Shown: positions 36,221 through 45,067, counted from the stretch's first letter. The stretch is DNA of 64,000 nt from Gordonia shandongensis DSM 45094 (GCF_000423025.1 NZ_KE383970.1:58132-122131); one strand, 5' to 3'. Numbers and translations are program-made. Notes: generated from the letters alone by a model not told the origin.

Positions 36221-36796
36221 GTGAGTCAGATGTCGCTGTTCTCGGCCGAGATCGAAGATCCCGCGATCGCCGATCTCGCGGGACTCCTCGCGGCGCAGGG
36301 ACAGTCGGTGCACACCAGTTGGGGTGCCCGAGTGTCGGTGGTGGTGCCCGACAGCTGGCGGGCCGACGCGATCTGCGAGGAGATTCGCGGGGCGGGTCTG
36401 TCCGCCGAGATCATCACCTCCGAGGAGGGGCATCCGCTGGCGCGCACCGAGGCCAACCCGCGGATCACCGCCCTGCACCGCGCGTGGTCGTCGGGTGCGA
36501 TCAAAGCCGTTCCCGAGGGGTGGACGCCGACCCCGCACGCCCTGCGGCTGTGGGTGCTGGCCGCGGGACGCGCCGACGGTTCCCACTACCTGCTGGGCCT
36601 CGACCCGAAGGCGCCCGACACGCACGCGCCCCTGGCGACCGCGCTCATGCGGACGGGGATCGCACCGACCCTGATCGGAACCCGCAGCGGTATGCTGGGC
36701 TTGCGGGTGTCGAGCCGCAAACGCATCCGGCGCCTGGCCGAGACGGTAGGCATCGCACCGGTGGGAGCACCGGCGGGAGTGTGGCCTGTCGGTTGA
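36221..36796 (+). CDS. Conserved actinobacterial protein (Rv3647c-like), function unknown
   Basis: This 191-aa soluble protein starts at GTG 36221 (VSQMSLFSAEIED). The first part (IADLAGLLAAQGQSVHTSWG, then ARVSVVVPDSWRADAICEEI) looks like an alpha/beta domain. A second block (GWTPTPHALRLWVLAAGRAD) and a positively charged end (SSRKRIRRLAETVGI) follow. No catalytic motif is evident. Its position between cspA and topA agrees with mycobacteria as I recall it. In this genome a 5-kb island has been placed between it and topA. Confidence 0.8.
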   Translation: MSQMSLFSAEIEDPAIADLAGLLAAQGQSVHTSWGARVSVVVPDSWRADAICEEIRGAGLSAEIITSEEGHPLARTEANPRITALHRAWSSGAIKAVPEGWTPTPHALRLWVLAAGRADGSHYLLGLDPKAPDTHAPLATALMRTGIAPTLIGTRSGMLGLRVSSRKRIRRLAETVGIAPVGAPAGVWPVG

Positions 36797-36808
36797 CGGG
36801 TGAGCCGG

Positions 36809-37606
36809 TCAGCGAAACAGCGCTCGGGTACGAAGATCCTCGCAGTAGAAATACGGGGTGCCGGACGTTCGGGGAGACGGGGACTCGCCTGACCGTGTCT
36901 TACCAACCTGCGCCCACGACCCATCGGAACCGTCGTCGCTGAAGGCGTAATCAGTGACGTCCGCGCCGTCCAGACTGGTGTATTGGTTCGATTCGAGACT
37001 GATGCCGCCGTCTCGGCACAGAACTCTGCGATCCATGCTGATGGCCAAGGAGAATGTCCAGTGGTCTTCGCCGACCTCCGGATCGTGGAGGAAGCCCGGT
37101 GGCGGCAGCCGAACGAGTTCGCCGTCCCTCCATGAGAAGACCTGGAAGTACGTTCCGGACTTCTCCGTTTCGATCGGGACGATGATTTCGGTTCCCGGCT
37201 GGCCGTCGAGCTCGTAGAACTGCATCTTTCTGGCTGATCCGGCGACAGCCTTGGCTCCGCCCACCTCGTTGCTTGCGATCTCGATCTCGTCGGTTCGATC
37301 ACCCGGCAGGGTGACGCGAACCTTGGACGGCTTGTCGAAGACCAGGCCGACCTCTGCCTCATCGCCGGAACCGTCGATGTCGACTCGAGCAATGCGAGTG
37401 CAGTCGGACGTGTCGGCAAAGGATCTGGAGCAGGTGATCTTCGGACGGGACGACGACGCAGAGTCCGAGGTTGTCGAGGGACGCGAATCACTGGCTTCTG
37501 TGCCGGCGTCTGACGAGCAAGATGCCAGCGGCAGCAGGAGCGACGTCATCGCGATCAGTCCCCTCCCTCGACGCAGCCATGGTGACGACGTGGCACGGGT
37601 TTGCAT
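36809..37606 (-). CDS. Predicted lipoprotein of the accessory island
   Basis: This 265-aa lipoprotein has a basic N-terminus, a hydrophobic stretch and the lipobox LASC (cysteine at about residue 30), followed by a Ser/Thr-rich linker. The mature part holds the segment VDIDGSGDEAEVGLVFD, which resembles the start of an FG-GAP/EF-type repeat. Phrases such as LDGQPGTEIIVPIET and FQVFSWRDGELVRLPPP fit a beta-propeller-like repeat. Several cysteines are present. It directly abuts the stop of the preceding membrane-protein gene, so it is the last gene of the island operon. Function unknown. Confidence 0.75.
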   Translation of the reverse strand: MQTRATSSPWLRRGRGLIAMTSLLLPLASCSSDAGTEASDSRPSTTSDSASSSRPKITCSRSFADTSDCTRIARVDIDGSGDEAEVGLVFDKPSKVRVTLPGDRTDEIEIASNEVGGAKAVAGSARKMQFYELDGQPGTEIIVPIETEKSGTYFQVFSWRDGELVRLPPPGFLHDPEVGEDHWTFSLAISMDRRVLCRDGGISLESNQYTSLDGADVTDYAFSDDGSDGSWAQVGKTRSGESPSPRTSGTPYFYCEDLRTRALFR

Positions 37607-38101
37607 CTATCGGCCCTGCTTCGACCAGTCGACGAAATACTGCTGACCGGCACTGCTGATCCAAAAGAAGTAGAGGATGGCGCCTCCGAGCGGAATGCCG
37701 ACCAACGTGATCATGGTCAGTACGGCGGACACCGTCATGGCAATCCGTGTCCGTGCTCCGGGATAGATGAAGAACGCAATCCCGCAGGCGGCGCCGAGTA
37801 CCTGGATGTCAGACAGTAATGCCCAGCCGTAAAGGTAGTCGGTCAGGGGTGCGCCGGCCATGACGAAAAGAATCGACAATGCCGTCACCACGATGATCGG
37901 CAGAGGCATGACGGGGCGCGATCGATAGCCGATGTCTTGGGCTGTCGCCGATGTGCGGGGACGGAGGTCCTGAGGCACTTCTGCCCGGGCGCGGTTCGAA
38001 GGCGGCGGAGCCTCCCGACCACTGAACGGCTGACCGGTCGACAACTCTGGGTGTGGATCTGAATCCGGATCAGGTGGCGGTGCATCGAATGGCGAGCTCA
38101 T
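37607..38101 (-). CDS. Island membrane protein with proline-rich N-terminus
   Basis: This is a 164-aa protein from ATG 38101 (MSSPFDAPPPDPD). About 65 residues of Pro/Asp-rich, probably disordered cytoplasmic sequence precede three to four hydrophobic segments (PLPIIVVTALSILFVMAGAPL, VLGAACGIAFFIYPG, and MTVSAVLTMITLVGIPLGGA). The end WISSAGQQYFVDWSKQGR is short and polar. It lies with no gap before the lipoprotein gene. Similar proline-rich small membrane proteins are common in Gordonia and relatives, without known function. The open frame further upstream lacks a good start. Confidence 0.72.
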   Translation of the reverse strand: MSSPFDAPPPDPDSDPHPELSTGQPFSGREAPPPSNRARAEVPQDLRPRTSATAQDIGYRSRPVMPLPIIVVTALSILFVMAGAPLTDYLYGWALLSDIQVLGAACGIAFFIYPGARTRIAMTVSAVLTMITLVGIPLGGAILYFFWISSAGQQYFVDWSKQGR

Positions 38102-38132
38102 CGATCGACTTCTCCTTTCGGTGGTCAGCGGG

Positions 38133-38963
38133 CTACCGGGTGTTATTCCAGCGCGTCTTGGCTTGCTTGTAATCGTTGTCGATGCGTAGCTGCCGTGCCT
38201 TCTCGCTGTTGAGTGCCGCCTCGTTCCTGTTTGAGCGGTACGTCCGGTACATCCGTTTGACCTTCGCTGTGCGTTCTTGGATCTGCCGAGACCTGTCGCG
38301 CTGCTGTAGCGTCGGTTCGCCGAGCCAGGTCGCTTTGATGTCGAAGGCATGCGAGAAGTAAAAGTCGGCCATATCCTTCGCGCGGTGCGAAAGGTAGGGC
38401 TGATCCAGTGCGATCAGCGATTCCAGCGATTCGTATCTGGCTCGCTCATGCGTATCGGTCGTTGTCGACAGTGTGTTCTTGGACTGAGCGAGCTGGAACT
38501 CGGTGAAGAGTATCCAGTTGATGGCCTGGAAGTGGGCGAGATCGGAAGGCCCGAAGATGTCGATCCGTTGTTCGAGCTGTGCCGCGAGCCGGCTGACCGG
38601 CGGGTGAGGTTGATTGACGGTCAGCTCAACCAGGTCCTTGTTGATCGACGTCCGTGCCTTGGTGGCGTGGCTGTTCCAGTTCGATGCCAGCGGTACGTGA
38701 TCGATGATCGCCCGGTGGCATGCCGCGCCGACGGCCCAATCCCAGGATGCATGCGCCGTCCGGCGCAGCGCCGCGGGCGTGATGGGGGCAGTGGCCAGGT
38801 GTGGAAACACCCAGACGATCTCCTGCTCGAGTCTCGACGCTTCGGGAAGGATGATGTCGCCGGGTTGGCGCGGCGGAGGTGTCGGCGGTGGGGGTCCCGG
38901 AACGACCTGAAGGAACCCGGATGGATCGAGGCGTACGGTCATGGGCCGAGCGGGAGGGATCAT
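38133..38963 (-). CDS. Island protein of unknown function, soluble and helical
   Basis: This 276-aa protein starts at ATG 38963, four bases after the end of the upstream lipoprotein ORF. A proline-rich stretch near the N-terminus (PGPPPPTPPPRQPGD) is followed by an alpha-helical, charge-rich body (LAAQLEQRIDIFGPSDLAHF; ERARYESLESLIALDQPYL) and a basic C-terminus (RTAKVKRMYRTYRSNRNEAA). No signal peptide or membrane helix is seen, so it is probably cytoplasmic and may work with the membrane partners encoded around it. GC content is visibly lower than in the core genes. Confidence 0.7.
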   Translation of the reverse strand: MIPPARPMTVRLDPSGFLQVVPGPPPPTPPPRQPGDIILPEASRLEQEIVWVFPHLATAPITPAALRRTAHASWDWAVGAACHRAIIDHVPLASNWNSHATKARTSINKDLVELTVNQPHPPVSRLAAQLEQRIDIFGPSDLAHFQAINWILFTEFQLAQSKNTLSTTTDTHERARYESLESLIALDQPYLSHRAKDMADFYFSHAFDIKATWLGEPTLQQRDRSRQIQERTAKVKRMYRTYRSNRNEAALNSEKARQLRIDNDYKQAKTRWNNTR

Positions 38964-38967
38964 GGGC

Positions 38968-40245
38968 TCACTCCTCCACGATGCGTAGGTCGTTGAGGAT
39001 TGACTTCGCCGATTCCGTCGTGTGTGTCGGCGCGGTGTCGCTGGTTGTTACCTCGGTTGCTGCAACCACCAGGCCCGTTCCGGTGCATGTCGCACGGGGG
39101 AAGGCTTTGAATTCCGACATCGCGAGGTCGCCCTCTGTCGTGGTGCCGGACATGCGGCTCTCAACTGTTCGCCAGCCGTTGATCGTCTCCCGCTTTCCGG
39201 AGATCTTTCGTATGTTCTCGCTGTCTATGTCATCGCAGTCCAGTGCCCCGATGTGGATCGCTTTAATCGGTCCCCCGACTTCGTCGATCGCGTCGAGAAT
39301 GTCATCCACGTCTGAGTCGGATGAAATGTCGAAACTGTTCACCACCTCTACCAGCTCAGAACCGGAATAATCCGTACCGCTCGGAACGAGAATCACACTG
39401 TCCGTCGCTTCGAGCTCTTCCGCCGCCCAGCCTTCGGGCACCGTGAAGGAGATGTCAGGACCATCGGGAATCGTGAAGTTCCGGGGCTTCGGGTCCTCCG
39501 AAGAGCATCCGGTCAGCAGGGCGGCAGCACAGATTCCCGCGGTGATCCAGAGGCGCGTACCGGACTTCGCTCTACTGCGTGGCGCGGCGAGATCTGCATT
39601 CCTTACGTGGTTTGCCTGCGGGGTTCCCAGTGATGTCATCTGATCGTTCTTTCGCTGCCAGCAACCGGCTGCTGACAGCAGCGGTTGAGGGATGTCGCCT
39701 TCGCTGGTGACACGTCCGGATTGGTAGGTGTACGTCACAGGTACTGCCATGGCGGGCACGTCCGATTTTCCTGCGTGATCAGGCGATATCGGATACGCGA
39801 CGACCACGGAACGCCCGTCGGCGGATTTCGGATCTACGGGGAGCGGGCAGTCAGTGGCGTTGCCGACGTACTTGCCTTCGTGGAAAAGCAGCGTGATCCG
39901 CGGGCTCGAGCCAGTGGTCATTCCGTCGGGCTCGGCTCCGGCCCAGGTGAGTTCGTCGCACTCGTTGTAGTTGCCGACGCCTGTCGGCACCCAGGACCAT
40001 CCCCGAAAGCTCAAGGATTCGGCTGCTTGGGCGATCGCAGGCGCGTCGGGTTCGGTTTCACATGTTCGGGTAGACGGTGCCTGCGTGTCGGCGGACGACG
40101 TGGCGTGCGCCGACGACGTAGATTGCGATGCCGAGGACATGCTCTGTGGCGTGGCCTGCTCGGTGTCGTCGGCGGTCGACTGGCAGGCGGCCAGGACAGC
40201 CGACGAGGCGAGGGCGGTCGTGATCGCCGCGAATCGACGCTTCAT
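38968..40245 (-). CDS. Two lipoprotein units in one open frame: LppP/LprE-like plus a second lipoprotein
   Basis: This 425-aa frame starts at ATG 40245 and contains two lipoprotein signals. The first unit has a signal peptide ending VLAAC (cysteine about 21) and an LppP/LprE-type domain (ECDELTWAGA, then GSSPRITLLFHEGKYVGNAT). After GCWQRKNDQ the frame passes through an internal ATG (39639) into a second signal-like segment ending LLTGC and a domain starting ISFTVPEGWAAEELEA. At the junction the sequence ATGA holds a TGA in another phase, as expected for two genes with a four-base overlap. A small indel in the tail of the first gene, or a real fusion, explains the read-through. Translation may also restart at 39639 to give a 223-aa lipoprotein. 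Confidence 0.7.
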   Translation of the reverse strand: MKRRFAAITTALASSAVLAACQSTADDTEQATPQSMSSASQSTSSAHATSSADTQAPSTRTCETEPDAPAIAQAAESLSFRGWSWVPTGVGNYNECDELTWAGAEPDGMTTGSSPRITLLFHEGKYVGNATDCPLPVDPKSADGRSVVVAYPISPDHAGKSDVPAMAVPVTYTYQSGRVTSEGDIPQPLLSAAGCWQRKNDQMTSLGTPQANHVRNADLAAPRSRAKSGTRLWITAGICAAALLTGCSSEDPKPRNFTIPDGPDISFTVPEGWAAEELEATDSVILVPSGTDYSGSELVEVVNSFDISSDSDVDDILDAIDEVGGPIKAIHIGALDCDDIDSENIRKISGKRETINGWRTVESRMSGTTTEGDLAMSEFKAFPRATCTGTGLVVAATEVTTSDTAPTHTTESAKSILNDLRIVEE

Positions 40246-40925
40246 TCCTGACCCAGGTATTTGTCGACAGACCTGGGCGCCCAGACGAGGATCCAGGTGG
40301 GAATGACAAGAAACACCGCGACCGTTGAAAGCCCGATCCCTGCGCCGAATGGCAGCGCGGCGAAGGCGGGGAGCGGTGCGAGTGTGAGAGCGGAAGCGAC
40401 GACGCGCGATCCGCGGGTCAAGGTCAGTGAGAGGATGATCCCGGAGATGAGGGCGGCGATGGCGGCGAGGAAGATCGCCGCCGTCAGGTAATCGACGAGG
40501 CTGTTGACGGCGTCGTGCCCGACCTCGTCGGCCGTAGAGCTGGTATTGCCGAGGGCGATCAACCAGTAGAGAGCGATCAGGATCTGAAGGATCCCCGCGA
40601 TCCGTGCCGGCATGGGGATCGTTCGCCAGCGGCTTTTGAGCGTGGTCCCGAACTGCGCGAGGGTAGGGCCTTGGGCGCCATTCGTGGGCGAACCGTAGGC
40701 GCCGCTCGGTGGGCCGGGGTTCGGCGGTGTGGCGGTGTTCCAGGGATTCTCGGTCGGTCCACCGGCATTCCATTGCTGCGGCGTCTGGCCCTGTTGGTGT
40801 GGAGCGCCGAACTGGATGGGACCGGTGGCCCCCGGCTGTCCCCGACCGTCCGCATTGGTCTGAGGCTCGTCCGGAACCCGGTGGCCCGGGTTGTACTGCG
40901 GATCATTAGGATTCGTCAACTTCAT
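40242..40925 (-). CDS. Island membrane protein with proline/glutamine-rich N-terminus
   Basis: This is a protein of about 227 aa from ATG 40925. The first 85 residues are rich in Pro, Gln, Gly and Asn and likely disordered in the cytoplasm. Four hydrophobic segments follow (IAGILQILIALYWLIAL; YLTAAIFLAAIAALISGIILS; a third around ALTLAPLPAFAAL; and TVAVFLVIPTWILVW). GGAGG stands only one base before the ATG but seven bases before a TTG two codons further in (40919), so the TTG may be the true start. It is the first gene of the island operon and overlaps the next by four bases. Confidence 0.72.
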   Translation of the reverse strand: MKLTNPNDPQYNPGHRVPDEPQTNADGRGQPGATGPIQFGAPHQQGQTPQQWNAGGPTENPWNTATPPNPGPPSGAYGSPTNGAQGPTLAQFGTTLKSRWRTIPMPARIAGILQILIALYWLIALGNTSSTADEVGHDAVNSLVDYLTAAIFLAAIAALISGIILSLTLTRGSRVVASALTLAPLPAFAALPFGAGIGLSTVAVFLVIPTWILVWAPRSVDKYLGQE

Positions 40926-40982
40926 TCCTCCCCAAGAGTCGATTTCCCCGGCTGCTGTGCGTGGTGTGAGCCGAGGGGTCAA

Positions 40983-41014
40983 GTATCCGAAAAAACGATA
41001 CCTTAATCTGTATC
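40983..41014. promoter_or_regulatory. GTATC/GATAC repeats between island operon and XRE gene, candidate operator
   Basis: GTATC at 40983-40987, GATAC at 40997-41001 and GTATC at 41010-41014 form inverted repeats spaced 9 and 8 bases apart in an AT-rich stretch just upstream of the island operon. This suits a binding site for the XRE-type regulator encoded divergently at 41298. It is a weak, short motif. Confidence 0.35.
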
Positions 41015-41297
41015 AGGATGTTGTGACAGATGGTCGGGATCGGCCGCAGATCGGCATCGCGTGGCTCGGCGACGTGGAGTTCAGATGCTCTGGAATGGCC
41101 TGAAGGAGTCGAGCTCTGAGTCCCGACGTCAGGTTCACGGTGCTGGGTCAGCTGCTCGGGCGGGGGATGGCGCTGGGCTTCGCAATCGTCCGAAGGTCGC
41201 AGCGATGCAAACCGAATTCAGGATATGAAACGTGAAATTGGGTTGCCATTTCGACGCGGGGGATGATCGATGAATGTCCTTGAGGGGAGTCCGTTAC

Positions 41298-41774
41298 GTG
41301 CAGCGCAGTGAAGCTGTGTCTCGGATCCTCAAGTCTTATCGCGTGCTCGCGGGCTTGACGCAGTCAGGACTGGCCGCGCGGCTGGGGGTCGTCCAGTCTC
41401 TGGTGTCGAAGGTCGAATCGCGAGAGCGACGACTGGATCTCGTCGAACTGCAGGAGTACCTGGTTCCGCTGGACCGGTCTGTTGAAGACGTGCTCGTGGA
41501 CCTCGACCGCCTCGTGCCCGACGATCCCGGTCCGTCTCCCGACAGTGCGCCCGAAGCTCTTCTCCAGAGCAGTGCAGACCTGAACTTCAACGAGATGGTG
41601 AACGCCATCGGTGACGTCATCGGCACACGGGTCGACGCGCACGATGATCCGGACAAAGCGGTGGTCGAACTCGCACGCGACGACGGATCCGGTCGAGTCA
41701 TGGTTCTCGACATGGACCGGATCCCTGCCGAGTTGAGACGGCAGATCCAGTCGTCGATGAAGGAAGATTCCTGA
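41298..41774 (+). CDS. XRE-family helix-turn-helix regulator
   Basis: This 158-aa regulator has an N-terminal Cro/CI-type DNA-binding domain (ILKSYRVLAGLTQSGLAARLGVVQSLVSKVESRERRLDLVELQEY). The C-terminal domain begins around LNFNEMVNAIGDVIGTRVDA and is of unknown type. I prefer the GTG at 41298 over the upstream ATG at 41274 because GAGGGGAG stands eight bases before it. It is divergent from the island operon and probably controls it. The 129 bases after its stop carry the topA promoter. Confidence 0.85.
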   Translation: MQRSEAVSRILKSYRVLAGLTQSGLAARLGVVQSLVSKVESRERRLDLVELQEYLVPLDRSVEDVLVDLDRLVPDDPGPSPDSAPEALLQSSADLNFNEMVNAIGDVIGTRVDAHDDPDKAVVELARDDGSGRVMVLDMDRIPAELRRQIQSSMKEDS

Positions 41775-41829
41775 TGCGACCGGCGAGGTACGCCGTCGCC
41801 CCGCAAGGCTAACGTCCCGTCTATCTGGG

Positions 41830-41857
41830 GTGACGTGCAGAGCACACGTTATATAAG
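41830..41857 (+). promoter_or_regulatory. Probable topA promoter
   Basis: TATAAG (41852-41857) in an AT-rich stretch, with GTGACG (41830-41835) 16 bases upstream, is the best promoter candidate in front of topA. It would give a leader of about 40 bases. Confidence 0.35.
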
Positions 41858-41903
41858 GTACAACGGCATCGAGTAGCGATTCTCTCTGAAACGAAGGGCA
41901 CCC

Positions 41904-44900
41904 GTGGCCGCCACCGACAACTCATCATCCGGGCTCCGGCGTCTCGTCATCGTGGAGTCGCCGACCAAGGCCCGCAAGATCGCGGGCTACCTCGGCGGAA
42001 ACTATGTTGTCGAGTCGTCGCGAGGACACATCCGCGATCTGCCGCGCGGTGCCGCCGACGTCCCCGCCAAGTACAAGGGGCAGCCGTGGGCGCGTCTGGG
42101 TGTCAACGTCGACGACGGCTTCGAACCGCTGTATGTGGTCTCCGCCGACAAGAAGTCGACGGTCTCCGAACTCCGTTCCCTGATGAAGGACGTCGACGAG
42201 CTGTACCTCGCGACGGACGGCGACCGCGAGGGTGAGGCCATCGCCTGGCATCTGCTGGAGACGTTGAAGCCGAAGATCCCGGTCAAGCGCATGGTGTTCC
42301 ACGAGATCACCGAGTCCGCGATCCGTGCCGCCGCCGAGAGTCCGCGTGATCTGGACATCGACATGGTCGACGCGCAGGAGACCCGCCGCATCCTCGACCG
42401 CCTGTACGGCTACGAGGTGTCGCCGGTCCTGTGGAAGAAGGTGATGCCGAAGCTGTCCGCCGGCCGGGTGCAGTCGGTGGCCACACGCATCATCGTCGAA
42501 CGTGAACGTGAGCGGATGGCCTTCGTCTCCGCGAGTTACTGGGACATCGCCGCGACGATGGACGTGGGGGCCGGCGCCGAGGCCGGCGGACCCCGATCGT
42601 TCAACTCGCGTCTGGTGAACATCGGCGACGACCGGGTCGCCACGGGGCGCGACTTCGGCCCGGACGGTCGCCTCAAGAAGGCCTCCGGGGTGACGGTCCT
42701 CGACGAGGCACGTGCCACCGCGCTGGCGACGGCGCTCGAGGGTGCGGAACTCGCGGTGACCTCGGTGGAGGAGAAACCGTACACTCGCCGCCCCTACGCG
42801 CCGTTCATGACCTCGACGCTTCAGCAGGAGGCCGGCCGCAAGCTCCGATTCTCGTCGGACCGCACGATGCGCATCGCGCAGCGGCTCTACGAGAACGGCT
42901 ACATCACGTATATGCGTACCGACTCGACGACGCTCAGCGAGTCGGCGATCAACGCGGCCCGGGCACAGGCCCGCCAGCTGTACGGGGAGGAGTTCGTCCA
43001 TCGGACGCCGCGCCAGTACACCCGCAAGGTGAAGAACGCGCAGGAGGCGCACGAGGCGATCCGCCCGGCCGGCGACAGTTTCCGCACGCCCGGTCAGGTG
43101 GCCTCCGCGCTCGACACCGATGAGTTCCGGCTCTACGAGCTGATCTGGCAGCGGACCGTCGCCTCGCAGATGGCCGATGCCCGCGGGACCACGATGAGCC
43201 TGCGGATCGGTGGCACGGCGTCGACCGGTGAGCGGGTGACGTTCGCGTCGTCGGGTCGCACCATCACCTTCCCCGGCTTCCTGTCGGCGTACGTCGAGAC
43301 CGTCGACGCGCTGGCCGGCGGGCAGGCGGACGACGCCGAGAACCGGCTGCCGAACCTCCGCGAGGGGCAGTCGCTCACCGCGCAGTCGTTGCTGGCCGAC
43401 GGGCATTCGACCAACCCGCCCGCGCGGTACACGGAGGCGTCGCTGGTGAAGGTGCTCGAGGACCTCGGCATCGGTCGGCCGTCCACGTACGCCTCGATCA
43501 TCGGCACCATCCAGGACCGCGGCTACGTGGTCAAAAAGGGCAGTGCGCTCGTCCCGTCGTGGGTGGCCTTCGCCGTGGTCGGGCTGCTGGAGGGCTACTT
43601 CAACAGCCTCGTGGACTACGACTTCACGGCGTCGCTGGAGGACGATCTCGACCAGATCGCGTCCGGTCACGCCGACCGGACGCGCTGGCTCAGCGAGTTC
43701 TACTTCGGCGCCGGCGACGAGCCGCGCGACGGTGACGACGACGCCGCCGGGTCGATGGCGCGCGCCGGTGGTCTCAAGAAGCTCGTCGGCGTGAACCTCG
43801 AGGGCATCGACGCCCGCGAGGTCAACTCCATCAAGCTGTTCGACGACTCCGAGGGACGCCCGGTGTTCGTCCGGGTCGGTCGCTACGGTCCGTACCTGGA
43901 GCGAAACGTGGCGGGACCGGACGCGGAGCCGGACCTCAAGCGTGCCAACCTGCCTGCCGACATGACTCCCGACGAGTTGACGTTGGACGTGGCCGAGAAG
44001 CTGTTCGAGACGCCCCAGGAGGGGCGCGTCCTGGGCATCGATCCGGCCACCGGGCATGAGATCGTCGTCAAGGAGGGGCGGTTCGGCCCGTACGTGACCG
44101 AGATCCTGCCGTCCGAGGATGACGACGACGCCGGCGACGACGGGAGCAGCGGGGCGCCGGTTCCGACGATCCCGGCCGGTCCCACACCGCGTGACGGCGG
44201 CGAGACGGTGGTCTCGCTCGACGACGTCCCCAGCGGAGGCTCGGGTGGCAGCGGCGGGTCGGGCGGTGCCGCGACCACCGTGACCGCACCCGAGAAGACC
44301 GCCGCGACGAAGACCGCCGCTAAGAAGACTGCCGCGAAGAAGACGGCGGCCAAGAAGACGGCGCGGAAGAAGTCCGGACCCAAGCCGCGGACCGGGTCGC
44401 TGCTCAAGAGCATGGACGTGTCCACGGTGACGCTCGACGACGCCTTGAAGCTGCTGTCGCTGCCGCGCGTGGTGGGGGTGGACCCGGCGAGCGAGGAGGA
44501 GATCACCGCGCAGAACGGCCGCTACGGTCCGTACCTGAAGAAGGGCACCGACTCGCGTTCGCTGGCCACCGAGGAGCAGCTGTTCACGGTGACGCTCGAG
44601 GAGGCGCTCAAGCTCTACGCCGAGCCGAAGCGCCGGGGGCGTGCGGCCGCGGCCCCGCCGCTGCGCGAACTGGGCCCCGACTCGGTCAGCGAGAAGCCGA
44701 TGGTCGTCAAGGACGGCCGCTTCGGCCCGTATGTCACCGACGGTGAGACCAACGCGAGCCTGCGCAAGGGCGACGAGGTCACGACCATCACCCCCGAGCG
44801 GGCCATGGAACTCCTCGCGGACCGGCGAGCGCGCGGGCCGGCCAAGAAATCGGCGAAGAAGACCGCCAAAAAGACCACTGCGAAGAAGACGGCAGCCAAG

Positions 44901-45050
44901 AAGACGGCAGCCAAGAAGACGGCAGCCAAGAAGACGGCAGCCAAGAAGACCACTGCGAAGAAGACGGCAGCGAAGAAGACCACTGCCAAGAAGACGACTG
45001 CGAAGAAGACGGCAGCCAAGAAGTCAGCGCCGAAGAAGACCGACGGCTGA
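41904..45050 (+). CDS. topA: DNA topoisomerase I
   Basis: This 1048-aa type IA topoisomerase relaxes negative supercoils. The Toprim domain starts RRLVIVESPTKARKIAGYL and includes the metal motif DGDREGEAIAWHL. The catalytic tyrosine is about residue 336 in YITYMRTDSTTLS. Later come several actinobacterial C-terminal repeat domains (GRYGPYLE, GRFGPYVT, GRYGPYLK, GRFGPYVT) without zinc-finger cysteines, as in mycobacteria. The end is a long lysine/alanine tail that tethers DNA and aids strand passage. It starts at GTG 41904. It is a single essential gene in related organisms. Confidence 0.97.
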   Translation: MAATDNSSSGLRRLVIVESPTKARKIAGYLGGNYVVESSRGHIRDLPRGAADVPAKYKGQPWARLGVNVDDGFEPLYVVSADKKSTVSELRSLMKDVDELYLATDGDREGEAIAWHLLETLKPKIPVKRMVFHEITESAIRAAAESPRDLDIDMVDAQETRRILDRLYGYEVSPVLWKKVMPKLSAGRVQSVATRIIVERERERMAFVSASYWDIAATMDVGAGAEAGGPRSFNSRLVNIGDDRVATGRDFGPDGRLKKASGVTVLDEARATALATALEGAELAVTSVEEKPYTRRPYAPFMTSTLQQEAGRKLRFSSDRTMRIAQRLYENGYITYMRTDSTTLSESAINAARAQARQLYGEEFVHRTPRQYTRKVKNAQEAHEAIRPAGDSFRTPGQVASALDTDEFRLYELIWQRTVASQMADARGTTMSLRIGGTASTGERVTFASSGRTITFPGFLSAYVETVDALAGGQADDAENRLPNLREGQSLTAQSLLADGHSTNPPARYTEASLVKVLEDLGIGRPSTYASIIGTIQDRGYVVKKGSALVPSWVAFAVVGLLEGYFNSLVDYDFTASLEDDLDQIASGHADRTRWLSEFYFGAGDEPRDGDDDAAGSMARAGGLKKLVGVNLEGIDAREVNSIKLFDDSEGRPVFVRVGRYGPYLERNVAGPDAEPDLKRANLPADMTPDELTLDVAEKLFETPQEGRVLGIDPATGHEIVVKEGRFGPYVTEILPSEDDDDAGDDGSSGAPVPTIPAGPTPRDGGETVVSLDDVPSGGSGGSGGSGGAATTVTAPEKTAATKTAAKKTAAKKTAAKKTARKKSGPKPRTGSLLKSMDVSTVTLDDALKLLSLPRVVGVDPASEEEITAQNGRYGPYLKKGTDSRSLATEEQLFTVTLEEALKLYAEPKRRGRAAAAPPLRELGPDSVSEKPMVVKDGRFGPYVTDGETNASLRKGDEVTTITPERAMELLADRRARGPAKKSAKKTAKKTTAKKTAAKKTAAKKTAAKKTAAKKTTAKKTAAKKTTAKKTTAKKTAAKKSAPKKTDG
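44860..45046 (+). repeat. In-frame lysine-rich tandem repeats in topA tail
   Basis: About a dozen 15-base units related to AAGAAGACGGCAGCC encode repeats of KKTAA or KKTTA at the C-terminus of topoisomerase I. A shorter set lies at about 44297-44370. Slippage here can change tail length without changing the frame. Confidence 0.85.
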
Positions 45051-45067
45051 CATCCGGCCTCCGCCGG

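Noticed and set aside
41925..44057. A 710-codon minus-strand open frame opposite topA
   Set aside because: Antisense shadow of topoisomerase I; no domain and biased Arg/Leu/Val composition.
44860..45046. Regular repeats that might suggest a CRISPR array
   Set aside because: The 15-bp units are contiguous without spacers and encode the lysine-rich topoisomerase tail.
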